A stretch of DNA of 64,000 nt from Metaphire vulgaris (taxonomy: Eukaryota; Annelida; Clitellata; Crassiclitellata; Megascolecidae). Below the pieces are notes generated by a model, which was not told where the DNA came from, made no database searches, and worked only from the letters and a program-made list of their open reading frames with translations. Each line of letters begins with the position of its first letter. Position 1 is the stretch's first letter. Shown in pieces: positions 12,334 to 32,393 of the stretch. The translations under genes and the position numbers were made by a program. The stretch covers positions 13,088,874 through 13,152,873 of the forward strand of contig CM030862.1 in NCBI GenBank assembly GCA_018105865.1. Direction: 5' to 3'.

Positions 12334-12954
12334 ATAATGCTGTAAGATCAATATATTAAGATTTATTTCTTATATTCTTATTTTGATTTTTGAATGTCAT
12401 AAGAATTTTTACGAAATAGCAGTGCGTTGGTCACGCAATACAGACTACAGTATCTGTGGACTCTATTGCATTTCAATCTGTGCAGTAAGTTCAATCACGT
12501 GATCAATGCAGTCTGCAATAGAGGTGCTGCTTTTTATAGCTCCATAGTCCGGACAGTTGAAATTCTTCTGACCGTGTCATGGACGGGTTCTGGTCTGGCT
12601 TTGATTCCGCTGACCTTTGAACTATGACTGAACCAGATTGCTCGTAAAATAGACACCCTTCGTCTATCTGAAATGTCCGGTTGACCCCGATAATAGTGCC
12701 AGCGGTCAATGGAATCTCGGCGTAAAGATCGGCTTTCACGATAAAATATATTTCATTAATTTGGCATAAACTGTTTCTGCGAATATCGCATTTATAAAAA
12801 TAAACACTCGATTTTTTCCACGTATTCTAGATCCAGAAAAACAAAACTAAAATTTTACAGCTTCCAACGGCTACAGCCAGTCAGTTGCCGCTGCTTTTGA
12901 AGCTGTTGCTATGGATACGTTGGGGACGGAAGATGGCAGAGTGAGAGTGGGTTA

Positions 12955-13000
12955 CGTGCTGGAGCGTCAGGCTGACGGAGCGGGTTCAAGCCCCGTTAGT
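12955..13000 (+). repeat. tRNA-like SINE remnant
   Basis: Contains an A-box-like segment (GTGCTGGAGCGTCAGG) and a B-box-like T-arm (GCGGGTTCAAGCCCCGT). A 7-bp acceptor stem cannot be formed, so it is a tRNA-derived repeat remnant and not a tRNA gene. Confidence 0.4.
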
Positions 13001-13043
13001 GCCCTAGTGGCTTTCACACAGGCAGTAATGCCTTCTAAGCCAC

Positions 13044-13129
13044 TTTAAATCATGCATGATTTAAAATTGCTCTAAAAATAGCAACAATAGTATCTTAGCA
13101 TGTTAAGATACTGTTGTTGCTATTTTTAG
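13044..13129. other. 22-bp palindrome followed by a 26-bp-stem hairpin
   Basis: Positions 13044-13065 are a perfect 22-bp palindrome centred on CATGCATG. Positions 13072-13097 pair with 13104-13129 (one mismatch in 26) around the 6-nt loop GCATGT. The second structure has the size of a foldback MITE or a small pre-miRNA-like hairpin, although the loop is short. It abuts a long (ACT)n microsatellite and lies 355 bp upstream of the GPCR start codon. Confidence 0.7.
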
Positions 13130-13146
13130 CGCAAGAGCAGCAGCTA

Positions 13147-13302
<156 letters not shown>

Positions 13303-13483
13303 AGAAAGTAATATTGCAAATTATTATTTTAACAGCCTGGTTAACTGTACATGCAATGGAATAATTAAACAATGGTCCTCGCCTTATGAGCGAACCAATC
13401 GAAGCAAGTCGTTTATGATTTATTCGACAGGACCGCCATCGACGAATTAATTGACGGTGACGTCATTTCCGCCGGAAACAACG

Positions 13484-14539
13484 ATGAACGAATCGACGGC
13501 CGACAACGTCACTTCGTTCGACGGCGGCGGCGGCGGCAATGACGTCATGCAGCGCACGTGGCTTCGCGTCATCTTCATCGCCCTCTACTGCGTCATCTTC
13601 GTCGTCGGCATAACCGGAAATGGCGTCGTCGTGTACGTCATCGTCGGGAATCGTTCGATGCAGACTCCGACCAACATCTTCATCAACAACCTCGCCCTCT
13701 CCGACATCATGATGTGCCTGCTCGCCGTGCCGTTTACCCCCGTCTCGGGCCTGTCGCACGGCTGGGTGCTCGGCGAGGGGCTCTGTCACGTCGTGCCGAT
13801 GAGCCTCGGCGTGTCCGTCTACGTGTCGACGCTCACCTCGATGGCCATAGCCGTCGATCGCTACTTCGCCGTCGTCCACCCGTTCAGGGCGCGGACGTCT
13901 CCCCGGGCCTGCCTCCTGGTGATCGTCGCCGTCTGGGTGACTTCGGTGACCGTGTCGCTGCCGCTGGCCGTTTACCAGCGGCTCGGCTGGGACGCCGATC
14001 AGGGCGTGTACGTCTGTCAGGAGCACTGGCCGATGTACTCGGCACGCCAGTTCTTCACCGTCACCAGCCTCGTCCTGCAGTACCTCGTTCCGTGCAGCGT
14101 CGTCACCGTCTGCTACAGCCTCGTTTCGGCGGCACTGCGTCGGCGGTCACGTGCCAAGAAGGGCATGACGTCACAGAACGGCGGCGGCGGCGGGGGCGGA
14201 GGCGCGGTTCAAGGTCGTGACCTCAACCAGAGGGAACAGCTGGAGATCAGGCGAAACCGACGGACGAACAAGATGCTCATCGCCATGGTAACGATCTTCG
14301 TCTGCTGCTGGTTGCCACTGAACGTCATCAACTTCACGACCGAATACTATAGCGCCATGACCGATTCCCGCTACTTCCTGCTCGTCTTCTTCGTCGGTCA
14401 CGTGACCGCGATGAGCTCCACCATCTACAACCCCTTCCTGTACGCATGGATGAACGAGAACTTCCGCAAGGAGTTCAAGCGTGTCCTGCCCTGTCTCTTC
14501 GGATGCGGAGCCTGCGATGAGCCCAGACAGTTGCAGTAG
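13484..14539 (+). CDS. PrRP/short neuropeptide F-type receptor (class A GPCR)
   Basis: An intact, intronless 351-residue rhodopsin-class GPCR. The start is the first ATG of the frame (13484); the open frame extends a little upstream but only from a TTG. Residues 1-25 form a short ectodomain with two sequons (NES at 2, NVT at 8) and a poly-Gly run. Seven hydrophobic segments follow. Visible hallmarks: GN in TM1, NLALSD in TM2, Cys in GLCH before TM3 paired with Cys in VCQEHW of ECL2, DRY after TM3, CCWLP in TM6, NPFLYAW in TM7, then a Cys-rich tail (CLFGCGAC) suited to palmitoylation. The VYVSxxTxxAIAVDRY stretch and NPFLYAWMNENFRKEF recall the prolactin-releasing-peptide/sNPF/NPY receptor group, where RF-amide peptides are ligands and Gq or Gi signalling is usual. 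The exact ligand cannot be read from sequence. ICL3 carries an (GGC)n-encoded Gly run, so length may vary between alleles. Confidence 0.88.
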   Translation: MNESTADNVTSFDGGGGGNDVMQRTWLRVIFIALYCVIFVVGITGNGVVVYVIVGNRSMQTPTNIFINNLALSDIMMCLLAVPFTPVSGLSHGWVLGEGLCHVVPMSLGVSVYVSTLTSMAIAVDRYFAVVHPFRARTSPRACLLVIVAVWVTSVTVSLPLAVYQRLGWDADQGVYVCQEHWPMYSARQFFTVTSLVLQYLVPCSVVTVCYSLVSAALRRRSRAKKGMTSQNGGGGGGGGAVQGRDLNQREQLEIRRNRRTNKMLIAMVTIFVCCWLPLNVINFTTEYYSAMTDSRYFLLVFFVGHVTAMSSTIYNPFLYAWMNENFRKEFKRVLPCLFGCGACDEPRQLQ

Positions 14540-14948
14540 TCAAGGCCTGCACTGGCTCCTCCCACTCTATCGGAAACGCTGACTTAAAACAGCGATCGAC
14601 CTCTGACCTTCTGCTAAAATCGAACAAAAGAACACGTGATCGTGTGTTATAGACGTGACCTGGAGCCATGTTTGGTCTAAAAAACCATTAACGCTATTGT
14701 TAGATAATAGATAATTCAGTCTGATATCTTTCACTGAATTATTTCAGCAAATGCTTATTTTCGTTCCTCAAACTCCGGTGTGATTGTAATAGAACTGATG
14801 TAGATTAACGAAAATTCTCTTGATCTGGAGCCGCCACTGCTGCTAACATATCAGAACACATCGAACCTTGATACACTGTACAGACCATTTTAACCTCCAA
14901 TCCATGTCGACGGCCATATATATGACTGCCTGGAAAAAAAAGAATCTC

Positions 14949-15025
14949 TGACCACCCGGGGTTCGAACCCGGGCCAGTAGAATATCTCCCGGCTTCTACC
15001 GACAGAGCCAGATAGGGCTAAGGCC
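14949..15025 (-). repeat. tRNA-like SINE fragment
   Basis: On the minus strand an A-box (GGCTCTGTCGGTAGAAG) and a full B-box T-arm (CCGGGTTCGAACCCCGG) are spaced as in a tRNA. The acceptor stem does not pair and no anticodon arm forms. It is therefore read as a tRNA-derived SINE head. Confidence 0.5.
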
Positions 15026-16291
15026 GAATGATTCCGAATTCTGTAAGACGTTAATAATTCGGCCATATATAAAGAGTACGATGCTGTTGCGGGCGATGTC
15101 GGTCTGTACATCAGGCTACGGTATTGTTTGCCTTTGTTAAACACAATTTGCAAATTTGCCATAAGCATTATCGGAATAACCACAGCCCATACCGAGAAAA
15201 GCCGATAGCGGATGTTATACGCGCCTGTACGGTGGCCTACTTAGGACACATTGAAAACGAATATTTGGAAATACAGACACAAATAACGATTAACCTCAGA
15301 CCCTTTCTAGTGTCCCTTAGTTATCAGTTTTGGGGGAAAGAAACTCCCATAGAGTCAGTTTACACAAAACCTAGGATCGGACTTGAAACGCAGTATAGAA
15401 TTATTATCCCGTTTAGGTGTCCTCCGCGTGCCATCGTAGTTTCTCATTAGCCCAGAATTGAAAGAAGGCGGGGAATTTCCAAAAGTGGAGTCGATTTCCC
15501 TCAAAAATAGATTGGCTCGCTCAGTTCCGGGAGCCTATTTTCGTTTTGGTGGATAAACCGAGAAAGTTTTCAGTTGAAATACGTTCGAGCGCCTGCGGTT
15601 GAAGGGCGTCAACCCGGGCGGAGGATTAAATTCAGGGGAGGACGTGGACTCAACTGGGGATGTTAGCTGGCCAGTCGAGTGGCCACTCTGTCGTGTGTTA
15701 AGGAAAATGAGAGTTAAGAGTTTTCGCTGAAGAGTTATCTACTCATGTGATGATCGAGAGTCGTTTTAAAGTAAGATCGTGAACGACATTCAAGAATCAA
15801 TGATCGAAATAAGAAGGAGAGAATCCGATTGATTATAATTCTCTATATTCCGTGAAAGCTTGTAAACCTGTTAACAAATATCGTGTTTCAAAACAATACT
15901 TACTGTACTTCCGGATTAGCAACACATATGAAGCTGCACATTGTCGAGTATGGTGGAGGTTGAGCGCAACGGTCACAATCGGCTTCGAGAACTGATGATG
16001 ATGATGATGATGATGATAATGACGGCGATGATGATGATGATGATGATGAACATAATGCAATTTTAACACAACATGCGTTTCATAAGTCCAGCGTTGCGTA
16101 CGCCGTATAGAGATCCAGACAGCATTGATAGCGTCTTGTCTTCACTTGTCTGTGCCGTATTTACACTCGTATAAGAGCGACATTTCGTTGGAATTGCTGC
16201 ATCATATATTTTCCACAATATAAGAGCGAACCTTGGGGCATAAATAGCGGAGTTTTGTGGCGTGAGAATACTAGAATATTCGCTTGTGACG

Positions 16292-25045
<8,754 letters not shown>

Positions 25046-27081
25046 CACTAACACAGCACTTGTACTGTATTTCGATTAGCAGACAAGTTTTGTCGCAATG
25101 ATTTTGGAATTCGATTGCCCGTTGTTGCTCTGACGTAGGCGTTTAATTAAGTTTTCTAGTTAGGGTTTCTATGCTTTACTGGACATTTAGATTTACTGTA
25201 ATCTATGGTTTTATATAAATATTACTGTAATTAAGAGTTGAGACTGACAGAGTTGTGTCTAGAACGTCGGATGCAAATCAAGTAACAACAGCGTCTGTTC
25301 AGAGTATTTGAAAAGCTCTTCATATTTATTCTAGTTTTTTACACAATATTGGAAATATGCATAAATTTAGCATTGTTTGGTACTTTGTTATTTTGGTATT
25401 GTCAGCGTTGATAATTGTATGCAAAACAACTTACTGTTTAACCATTGTTTGCATTGTGTTATTCTAGCGTTAAACTTAAAAGTTGTTTAAAACCTTTGAA
25501 ACATGCTTTTTACATACAGACATAATATGCATGTAGGCCTATAGTATGGTATTAAAGATTTGTTCTGACATGCAGAGTGGAAACAGACGTTGGACGATAG
25601 AGCAGAAGGTCGCGGGTTCGAGACCCGCAGGAACCCTAAGGTCGACTCAGTCTTACTCGCTAGATGGCGGTGGTAAAATGAGGACCAGTGGTTAGAAGCT
25701 GTGATAAGTAAAGCAGGCACGCTACGCAATGCACTAGCTCGTCGTATGAATGGTATTGCAAGCGGTGTTAGCCTGGCTAAAGGCTATAACAACGGAGATC
25801 AGCGACTTGGCGTATTTTTTGACATGCCAGTGCTCAAAATATTCTCAAATAAGATTAAAGCTATTGTTTTCATTTGTGATATAATGTTATTTTATTGTAC
25901 AGCTAATTATTGCAGGGTGTTTTAAAATTGTTTATTACAGCGAGTATATACCTAAAAGGTGTAAAGAGTTCCACCTCAGTAGTCAATGCTTGAATATATA
26001 ATTTACTTTTGACGGAATGTGAAATGCTTGCTGCTTATTTGTCTGTTTTGTGACGTCATTCTGTTAGGGATCTTTCTAGTAGTAACAGTATACAGTAAAA
26101 CTCGTTCAATGTCACTGCTTTTATGTTCTTGCATTTCAAAAATCCCAATTACTGTCCAGGACTAGATACATTGAAACTACTGGCGTTATCAAAATTATCA
26201 ATATATCGAATGTCGCATTTACCAGCTTTGACTGAAAATCCATATATTATGAAAAGAATTCGAAATTAGCCGAGGTGGGGACGTCAAATCGACCTCCCAC
26301 CCCAAAAATTTAGGAAAGTCTTTTTACCATGGTTGGATATATTGAGAGTTTACCCTATCTTCCAAAAAATCTTGACATGCAAAAAAGGCCATTGCCTATT
26401 TCGCTTAGCTAAGTTACGTGGAACTTATCTACGTGAAATAGATGATGGCCTTTTTACCTGTCAGGATTTTTAGGAAGTTGAGGGCGCCAATAGTAAATTT
26501 TGTCACCACATTTTTCTAAATGTATGATTAGAGGAATCAGGATTGTTTACTTTGGTAGAAACGAAACAGAGGGGAGTCACGCCCTGAAAAAACTGCGCTA
26601 GACAATGAGAACGGTTCTATTGTATTTTCCAAGTGCCCTAAAAGAGCAAAATGATGTATTAGTCAGTCTAAAGTTTTGTTCATTGCACTGCATCTTGAAG
26701 AACCTAATTTCCAAAATGCACAGTCTATTTATGTAATGTAATGTGGCATTTGTATAGCGCCTCTTATTTTCTATTCCGAGTCGAATCTACGTAGAGAGGA
26801 TTATCCGAAACTAACGTCTTCATCATTCATGGTTGGAAAAGTGACTTCAGAATCAGTGGCTATTCTAGCCACCTAGACATTGGGAGAGTTTAAAATTGGG
26901 GGTTGGAAAGACATTGGAGAGGTCATACTATTTGCCAAAATTTCCAAAAATTTGTGTGTGTGTTTTTTTTTGGGAAGGGAGAGAATTCCCCAGAGAAGGC
27001 TTAGAATAAACACTGCTTCAGAATAGTCTTTATGGAAAACTAAATGCGTATTTAATGGGTTTCGGTTCCACATTCCTGCAT
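25046..27081. other. Intergenic stretch between convergent genes
   Basis: No coding exon recognised. It contains a tRNA-like remnant at 25586-25640 (B-box arm GCGGGTTCGAGACCCGC without an acceptor stem) and AT-rich sequence that must include the SH3BP2-like 3' UTR. A TTTAAT at 27051-27056 (ATTAAA on the minus strand) could be the poly(A) signal of the secreted-protein gene, 26 bp past its stop. Confidence 0.5.
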
Positions 27082-30000
27082 TCACCAAATCAAGGAACGG
27101 ATTGCCTTGGTAAAGAGTCGGTCCGGTGTTTCCTCGTGCTCCGGGGTCAGTTGGTGGTGACCGTTGAGGCATCTCGGAGGGTCTGACCAACTGCCATCAG
27201 CCTGGCAGACGACTCCAGGCGAGCCGTCGATAATTGTGCCGGTTGGACATCGGTAAAAGACTACGTCGAGGAAGTAGTGTCCGGTGGAAGAAACCGACTC
27301 CACGCCATTTTCAGGGGGAAAAGAACCGCAGTCAATCGCTGAAATATAATCAGTCAAAACCCACCATTTCAATAATAAACCTATTTATAATCTATATACA
27401 GTCAACCAAATAGCGAATGCTTGTGTTACATATTGGGTCACTTGCACCCATAGGCGTATAGGAATAATGAGCCATTGCTGTGCCACTTTTGAAATCGTGA
27501 TAGAAATTCACGAGATTTTACTTACTTACTTTACATCTAGTGTATTTATGGTAGCCTATTGCCAAAAAGCTTCACAATTGTATTCAAAACCTTGGTCAGA
27601 GCCCAAATGAGTTTTTAGAACAGCAAGCAATGATACGACTTAAACTAAATCCAAGTTTCTCTTTCGATCAAGTATGAAAAGGAAGCAAAATGTAGGAAAG
27701 TTACCCGACTGGCAGTTCACTCCAAAATAGTTTTCCGGGCAAATGCACAGATATATGGAGTCTTTCGTTTTCTCGCAGCGTCCACCATTTTGACAGTCGA
27801 GTTCGCACGAATCGTTCAGATTTTCGTCGTTTTTTCGTCCTCTTTTTTGGCCCAATATGTTATTTCGTCTTTGCAGAATAAACTTGTTGATGTCGCCGGC
27901 AATGGGGGCAACGGCCCCGTTATATGAAACCCCGACGGGCCTCTCTATATCGTGATCTCCATCGGCGGGCAATGGTCCTTCGTCTGAACTGGCTCCTATA
28001 GACGGACGTAAGATAGCAACAACTGAAATTAAGATGATTTAGTGCAATGTTGATTCAGGCGTCACATAAATGTTGAAGGAAACCCATAGTCTGTCTGACA
28101 TGTCTTAGTCGATGTGCTCAAATTCTGTGACGATTCATTTTTATTAGCGAATGGCAGGGTGAAGGACTCTCTACGCGAGGAGCAGCGAGACTTACCGTAA
28201 CACTGAACTTTGACCCCCTGGTCGTAGGCAAAATGTTTCCCCACAAAAACGACCCACGTCTGAAGGATGTATTCCGGTCGAAGGGCGTAATCGGACACGA
28301 ACAATCCGCCCAGGATCTTTCCCACTTCCGGTCCGACGATCCACTTTCCGCCGGCCTCGTACGTGTAGAAGAGGAACTCCGCCTGGTTCCGATGCTTGTA
28401 CACCGGTCGTAGGCTGTAGGTCCGGTCGGTTATGTCGTAGACGCCCATTCGTCTGCTCTGAACGGCGTGTCGAGGAGATATTCCGGTCAGGAGGAGCTGC
28501 CCTGAGCTGCAGGGGAAGAAGACGCCGTCGACGCAGGCGAGCTTCAAAGACCGGGCGGTGGCCCACGAATCATCGGCGCCGTTCCACAGACGCCACTCCT
28601 GCTGGGAGTTGGCGGGCGAGGCACTTTTTGAGGGGACGCTCATCACCGGGTCCTCGCTGCCCACCTGCGGCCCCACTGCCCAGAAGCCCTGTCCGAATTG
28701 GCGTCCGGACAGGAAATACAGGTACGCGTCCTCTGTGATGTGCTTGTAGACGCTGCGTTTGTTGTGGACGGTGCCGGTGAGCTGCTGGTAGATTCCCGTG
28801 CTCGGAATGTATTCCGCGTAAGACTCGTTGACGCTTCCCAGGAGCAGTCTTCCACTCCGGCATTTTCCCGAGGTCTCTTGCTCGCCGGCTGTAGCTAAGA
28901 ACCAATAAGGTATACACGGAATTACTATGGAGCTGTCCATTAATTACGTCAACAATTTAGGGGGAGGGGTTTGGAAAAGTTTGACAGTTGTTGACAGGGG
29001 AGGGGTCAAGAGAAGTTGACGTCAACAATTTCACTTTTTTAAAATAATCAAAAAATAGGAATTTTCATGGAATACTACTTATTACAATGGATAAAGCATT
29101 AGAAAAAAGGTAATCACCGCCACATTTTGACACTCGATGAGGAAAAGAGGGAAAAATGATCATCACCACAAAAATAATAACCTTGTTATTGGGACCTGTC
29201 ATTGATCATGGGGGGTCAAAAGTTGTTGACGTAATTAATGGACAGCCCATATGGTTAAAATGTATCGACATTTTGATCAGTTCGAGGGAAGGCCGAGGAT
29301 GTTATCGATTTTAAAAAGCAGCTGACCTACAGAAGTGCACTTATAGAGCGGCGTCTTGTCGACCTCATTAGTTTAGTCGCCTAAGTTTTCAGTTCCTGAT
29401 CGCAGTTGCTAAACTGAAGAAACTGGAGGTAAGTCGGTGTTTATCGCATTGATGCTATAAAGATAATGGTATAGGTCCCGTTGTCGAGTCCAAGCGTTGG
29501 GTTCGGCGCCTATCTCCGATCTAGGCAATCAGCGACGAAGGTGGTATAGGCCATTAGCGCTTTATGTATAGGCTATATGCGGTCGGATGATGTTATAGAC
29601 AGAATTTTATTAATTTGGTTGTGATATTGAAACATCGTTAAATTCAATATTGGATAATTGGACCATATCGCAATAGCAGCCGATAGCCTATATACAGTTC
29701 TGCTGGGTTTCAGAGACGTGGACCTACTGTACATATTGTTTTCTAACGTTGCAAAGTAGTTCCATCTGGTGAGTCAAGCTTATCAGTCATAGGCCTATCA
29801 GAAGAGAAGCCTAATGAAACGTGATGTTGACGGTAGATGGCGTAATCTTCGTCTCTAAATATAGGATAGGCCTAATGTTGACTCGAGAAGTCCTATCCGA
29901 TGTGTTTAATTTGTGGCGATAACATTGTGACTTGCATTTCCGCCCTTACGGTCACGTTAACGTATGGCACACCTTTGGTTATAATAATAATTAATTAATT

Positions 30001-32393
30001 AATCATACGCAGAAGAACAACTCGGTTCTACTAATAATGAAGACCTACACAGCTTACGAGTACAGGATGTTGAAGCAAGTGTGTGTGTGTGTGTGTGCGT
30101 GGGAATTGCTAAGAAATGACTTGTCGTGGTCAAACTGAGTAAAAAGTACTCGAACTTGAGTCATGCATCCTCCAACATGCGCTGTATATGCATCAATTTG
30201 CGGAGACCGACTAATAGCTAGTCACATTAGCAAATGAATCCATCAGGAACCTAGGACCTTAAAACATATTTATTTAACATATCCTATTAGGGACACCTGT
30301 AAAGCGCTCTTGACTTTAGCCTTCGCTATGCTTATTGCGCTATATGAAATTGTCAGAATTAATTAATTAAGTTTATGTTGGAACTATAGCGTTCTACGTT
30401 GACTTATTATTGAGAGAAAATAATTATTTCCACTAAAATTTACCGAGTCCTTGAAACCACGTGAAGACCTGCATGTGGTTAGGCCCACATATCTCAAATA
30501 CTATATTTACCAAGATAATAAACGACTATGCGAGCCGATAAATATAGTTTGTTTATTAGATGGCCTTAATTCTAACGATCGTGTCCTCGAGAGTTGACGA
30601 CCACGTTCTAAGGTCGATCGATAGATCCTATACGCTGTTATGCATAAGTCTTTACAGACGCGACCTTTTGTCATTATATGTTGCCTGTCCTATACTTTGT
30701 CGAATAAGAGTTGCAGACATTGCTGCTTCGCTCGCAAAGACCAAATGCTATTGAAATTGCGAAAACGCGCATTTACAACGGCCCCGTTAACGTAAGGCCT
30801 ACATTCGAACAGAGAAACTCAGTCGATGACGATATCTTGTAAACATCGCTTTCTGTATGTCGCCATCAGACCGTACTATAAAGGGCCTACATCGTTCGAA
30901 TAAACGCCTCGGAAATTGCTTTAAAAATTGCATGTGTTTCGTTGAGTTTGATCGTCTATCATTATGAATTTATCATTTCAGATGGCGCTATAACATTTGC
31001 GAACATCCATAATGATAAGAGATACTGAATTGTCAACGTTTTTTCTATTTCAGATTAGCTGCGCTCTTCGTACTCTTCTGCCAAGATGAAGACAGCAGCA
31101 TTCTTATCTGCAGCAGTTATTGGTTGCTGCTGGATGGGTACGTCGCTATTCACGCTCCTCTTCGATCCCCTCTTCTCAGTGGCGGCTCTAGGATTTGGCA
31201 AGTGGGGGCCGTTGGGGGGGCAACTTCTAATCATGGGGGCCAACCATTTGTTGTTTAATGTATGTAGCATTAAGTATAGGGTCCCAACTGGGGGGCCACT
31301 GGGGGGCAGGTAGTCAGTAGGGGGGCACGGGCCCCCTGGCTCCCCCGGTGGAGCCGCCACTGCCTCTTCTCTTTCTTCTGGTCTGAAAGGCCTAAAGTCC
31401 TGTGCTTTTGAAATCGGATTGCTTCTGTGGGATTAGACACCGGGTGATGGTCATGTCTAATGCGGTTTAGCGTCCTGCAAAATATGACCTCGAGTAAGAT
31501 TAGATCACGGGTTTAGCGTTACGCTATAGGCTACTGGAGTCCAGTGGTTTTCTAAATAATAAATTCTAAAATGAAAACGCGACGAGATAAATTATGGTCT
31601 CAATGTAGATATGCCGTTGTTAAAATGGAGATAAGCTGCGATTAAAACTGACGGTTTGCAGCTGACGAATAAGCTCTCCCCATTTATTTTTACTCATTTA
31701 AGGCTTCTGAGCAACTCCGCCAATGTTAAGAATCGAACATGGATGTCTCTGTTGAGGTCATTCCTAAATTGCGCCAATAATAAGGGTCTGTCGGATTACC
31801 GCCTGCTCTTTCCATTACTCAACCCGCATAGGCCTATATAGGCCTTTATATGCGTTGGCGAGGCCTATACGAGCTCCTCATATGCCGGGGTCAATTATTT
31901 ATGCTGTCTAGGTCAAATCTAGAAGACCATCAAAGTCTTATAGCCTTCATTGCCGAGAAGGATAAATCTCCACTATGCCCTGTTGGACTAATAATAAAAT
32001 CAGGCGAACGCAAAGAACAGAGCAGGGGCGTAGCCAGGAATTTGATTTGTGGGGTTTAATGTGCTTTTGGGGTATAAATCTTTAAAAAACTTTGAAAATC
32101 TTAAAAACACATTGAAAATTCTAAGGTTGTCTGATATTTGGGGGGTATATAGGCCCTATACCGATATACCCTCGTCGCTACGCCCCTGGAATAGAGTGCG
32201 ACGAATCTGGTCTGATCTGGATAACCTACGCTTAGTTCTAAGCAACTGGTAATACAGCGAATGCATTGATGTAATTAATTCTACGCGAAACTTCGTACAA
32301 TGTATACTCACTGAACCCTTTTTCCATCGCGAGAACCACCACCAGTAAGACGAGACTGGCGCCGAAATGGAGGATGCAGTCTGGTCGCTTCAT
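27082..32393 (-). CDS. Secreted protein: signal peptide, two novel repeats, EGF, CCP/sushi
   Basis: Four exons on the minus strand: 32393-32312, 28894-28196, 28022-27705 and 27338-27082. All three introns are phase 1, the class typical of shuffled extracellular modules, and the joined frame is 1356 nt (451 residues). Residues 1-28 are a signal peptide. Residues about 50-258 hold two diverged copies of a module of roughly 100 residues: each has VYKH, an aromatic YLYF/FLFY strand, W-x-VGPxVG and a closing Cys. I do not know a name for it; similar Tyr/Trp-rich repeats occur, from memory, in uncharacterised secreted proteins of marine invertebrates. Residues about 330-364 form an EGF domain with six Cys (CELDCQNGGRC...CICPENYFGVNC). 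Residues about 368-425 form a CCP/sushi domain (IDCGSFPP ... WSDPPRC) with four Cys. No membrane segment or GPI signal is evident. Adhesion, lectin-like or immune roles are possible but not shown. Confidence 0.75.
28929..29248. mobile_element. MITE with 24-bp GCTGTCCATTAATTACGTCAAC ends
   Basis: Left end CTGTCCATTAATTACGTCAAC and right end GTTGACGTAATTAATGGACAG are perfect inverted repeats. Secondary internal repeats (GTTGAC...) follow. The target duplication is unclear (TATGG or TA). It lies 35 bp inside intron 1 of the secreted-protein gene. The superfamily is not assigned. Confidence 0.7.
29389..31137 (+). CDS. Possible first exons of a secreted protein, nested antisense
   Basis: A strong donor (CTGGAG|GTAAGT, exon end 29428) and a strong acceptor (TTTTTCTATTTCAG|, exon start 31054) would splice a 5' UTR exon to an exon with ATG at 31086. 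That exon encodes MKTAAFLSAAVIGCCWM and then a phase-1 donor (GG|GTACGT, exon end 31137). The peptide looks like a signal sequence. No continuing exon was found before 33.9 kb, so the product is unknown. It would be transcribed antisense inside intron 1 of the secreted EGF-CCP gene. It may be spurious. Confidence 0.3.
31177..31362. mobile_element. hAT-type MITE, GGCGGCTCTA family, perfect 8-bp TSD
   Basis: Starts CAGTGGCGGCTCTAGG and ends GGTGGAGCCGCCACTG. Flanks CCTCTTCT (31169-31176, 31363-31370) are identical. 186 bp, non-coding. G-rich left arm and C-rich right arm can fold on themselves. Confidence 0.9.
32023..32188. mobile_element. hAT-type MITE, CAGGGGCGTAGC family
   Basis: Starts CAGGGGCGTAGCCAGG, ends GTCGCTACGCCCCTG. 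Flanks GAACAGAG and GAATAGAG agree at 7 of 8. Same family as 58714-58895: both contain a run of CTTTAAAAACTTTGAAAATCTTAAAAAC-like sequence and a GGTATAT...TACC stretch. Confidence 0.8.

Noticed and set aside
13463..14026. 187-codon minus-strand open frame opposite the GPCR
   Set aside because: Shadow of the GC-rich GPCR codons; His/Asp/Arg-rich composition, no family motif.
14820..14840. Lone CTGGAGCCGCCACTG resembling a right end of the hAT MITE family
   Set aside because: No matching left end or 8-bp duplication could be found, so it was not listed as an element.
25586..25640. Candidate tRNA gene
   Set aside because: A good T-arm is present but there is no matching acceptor or anticodon stem; a SINE remnant is more likely.
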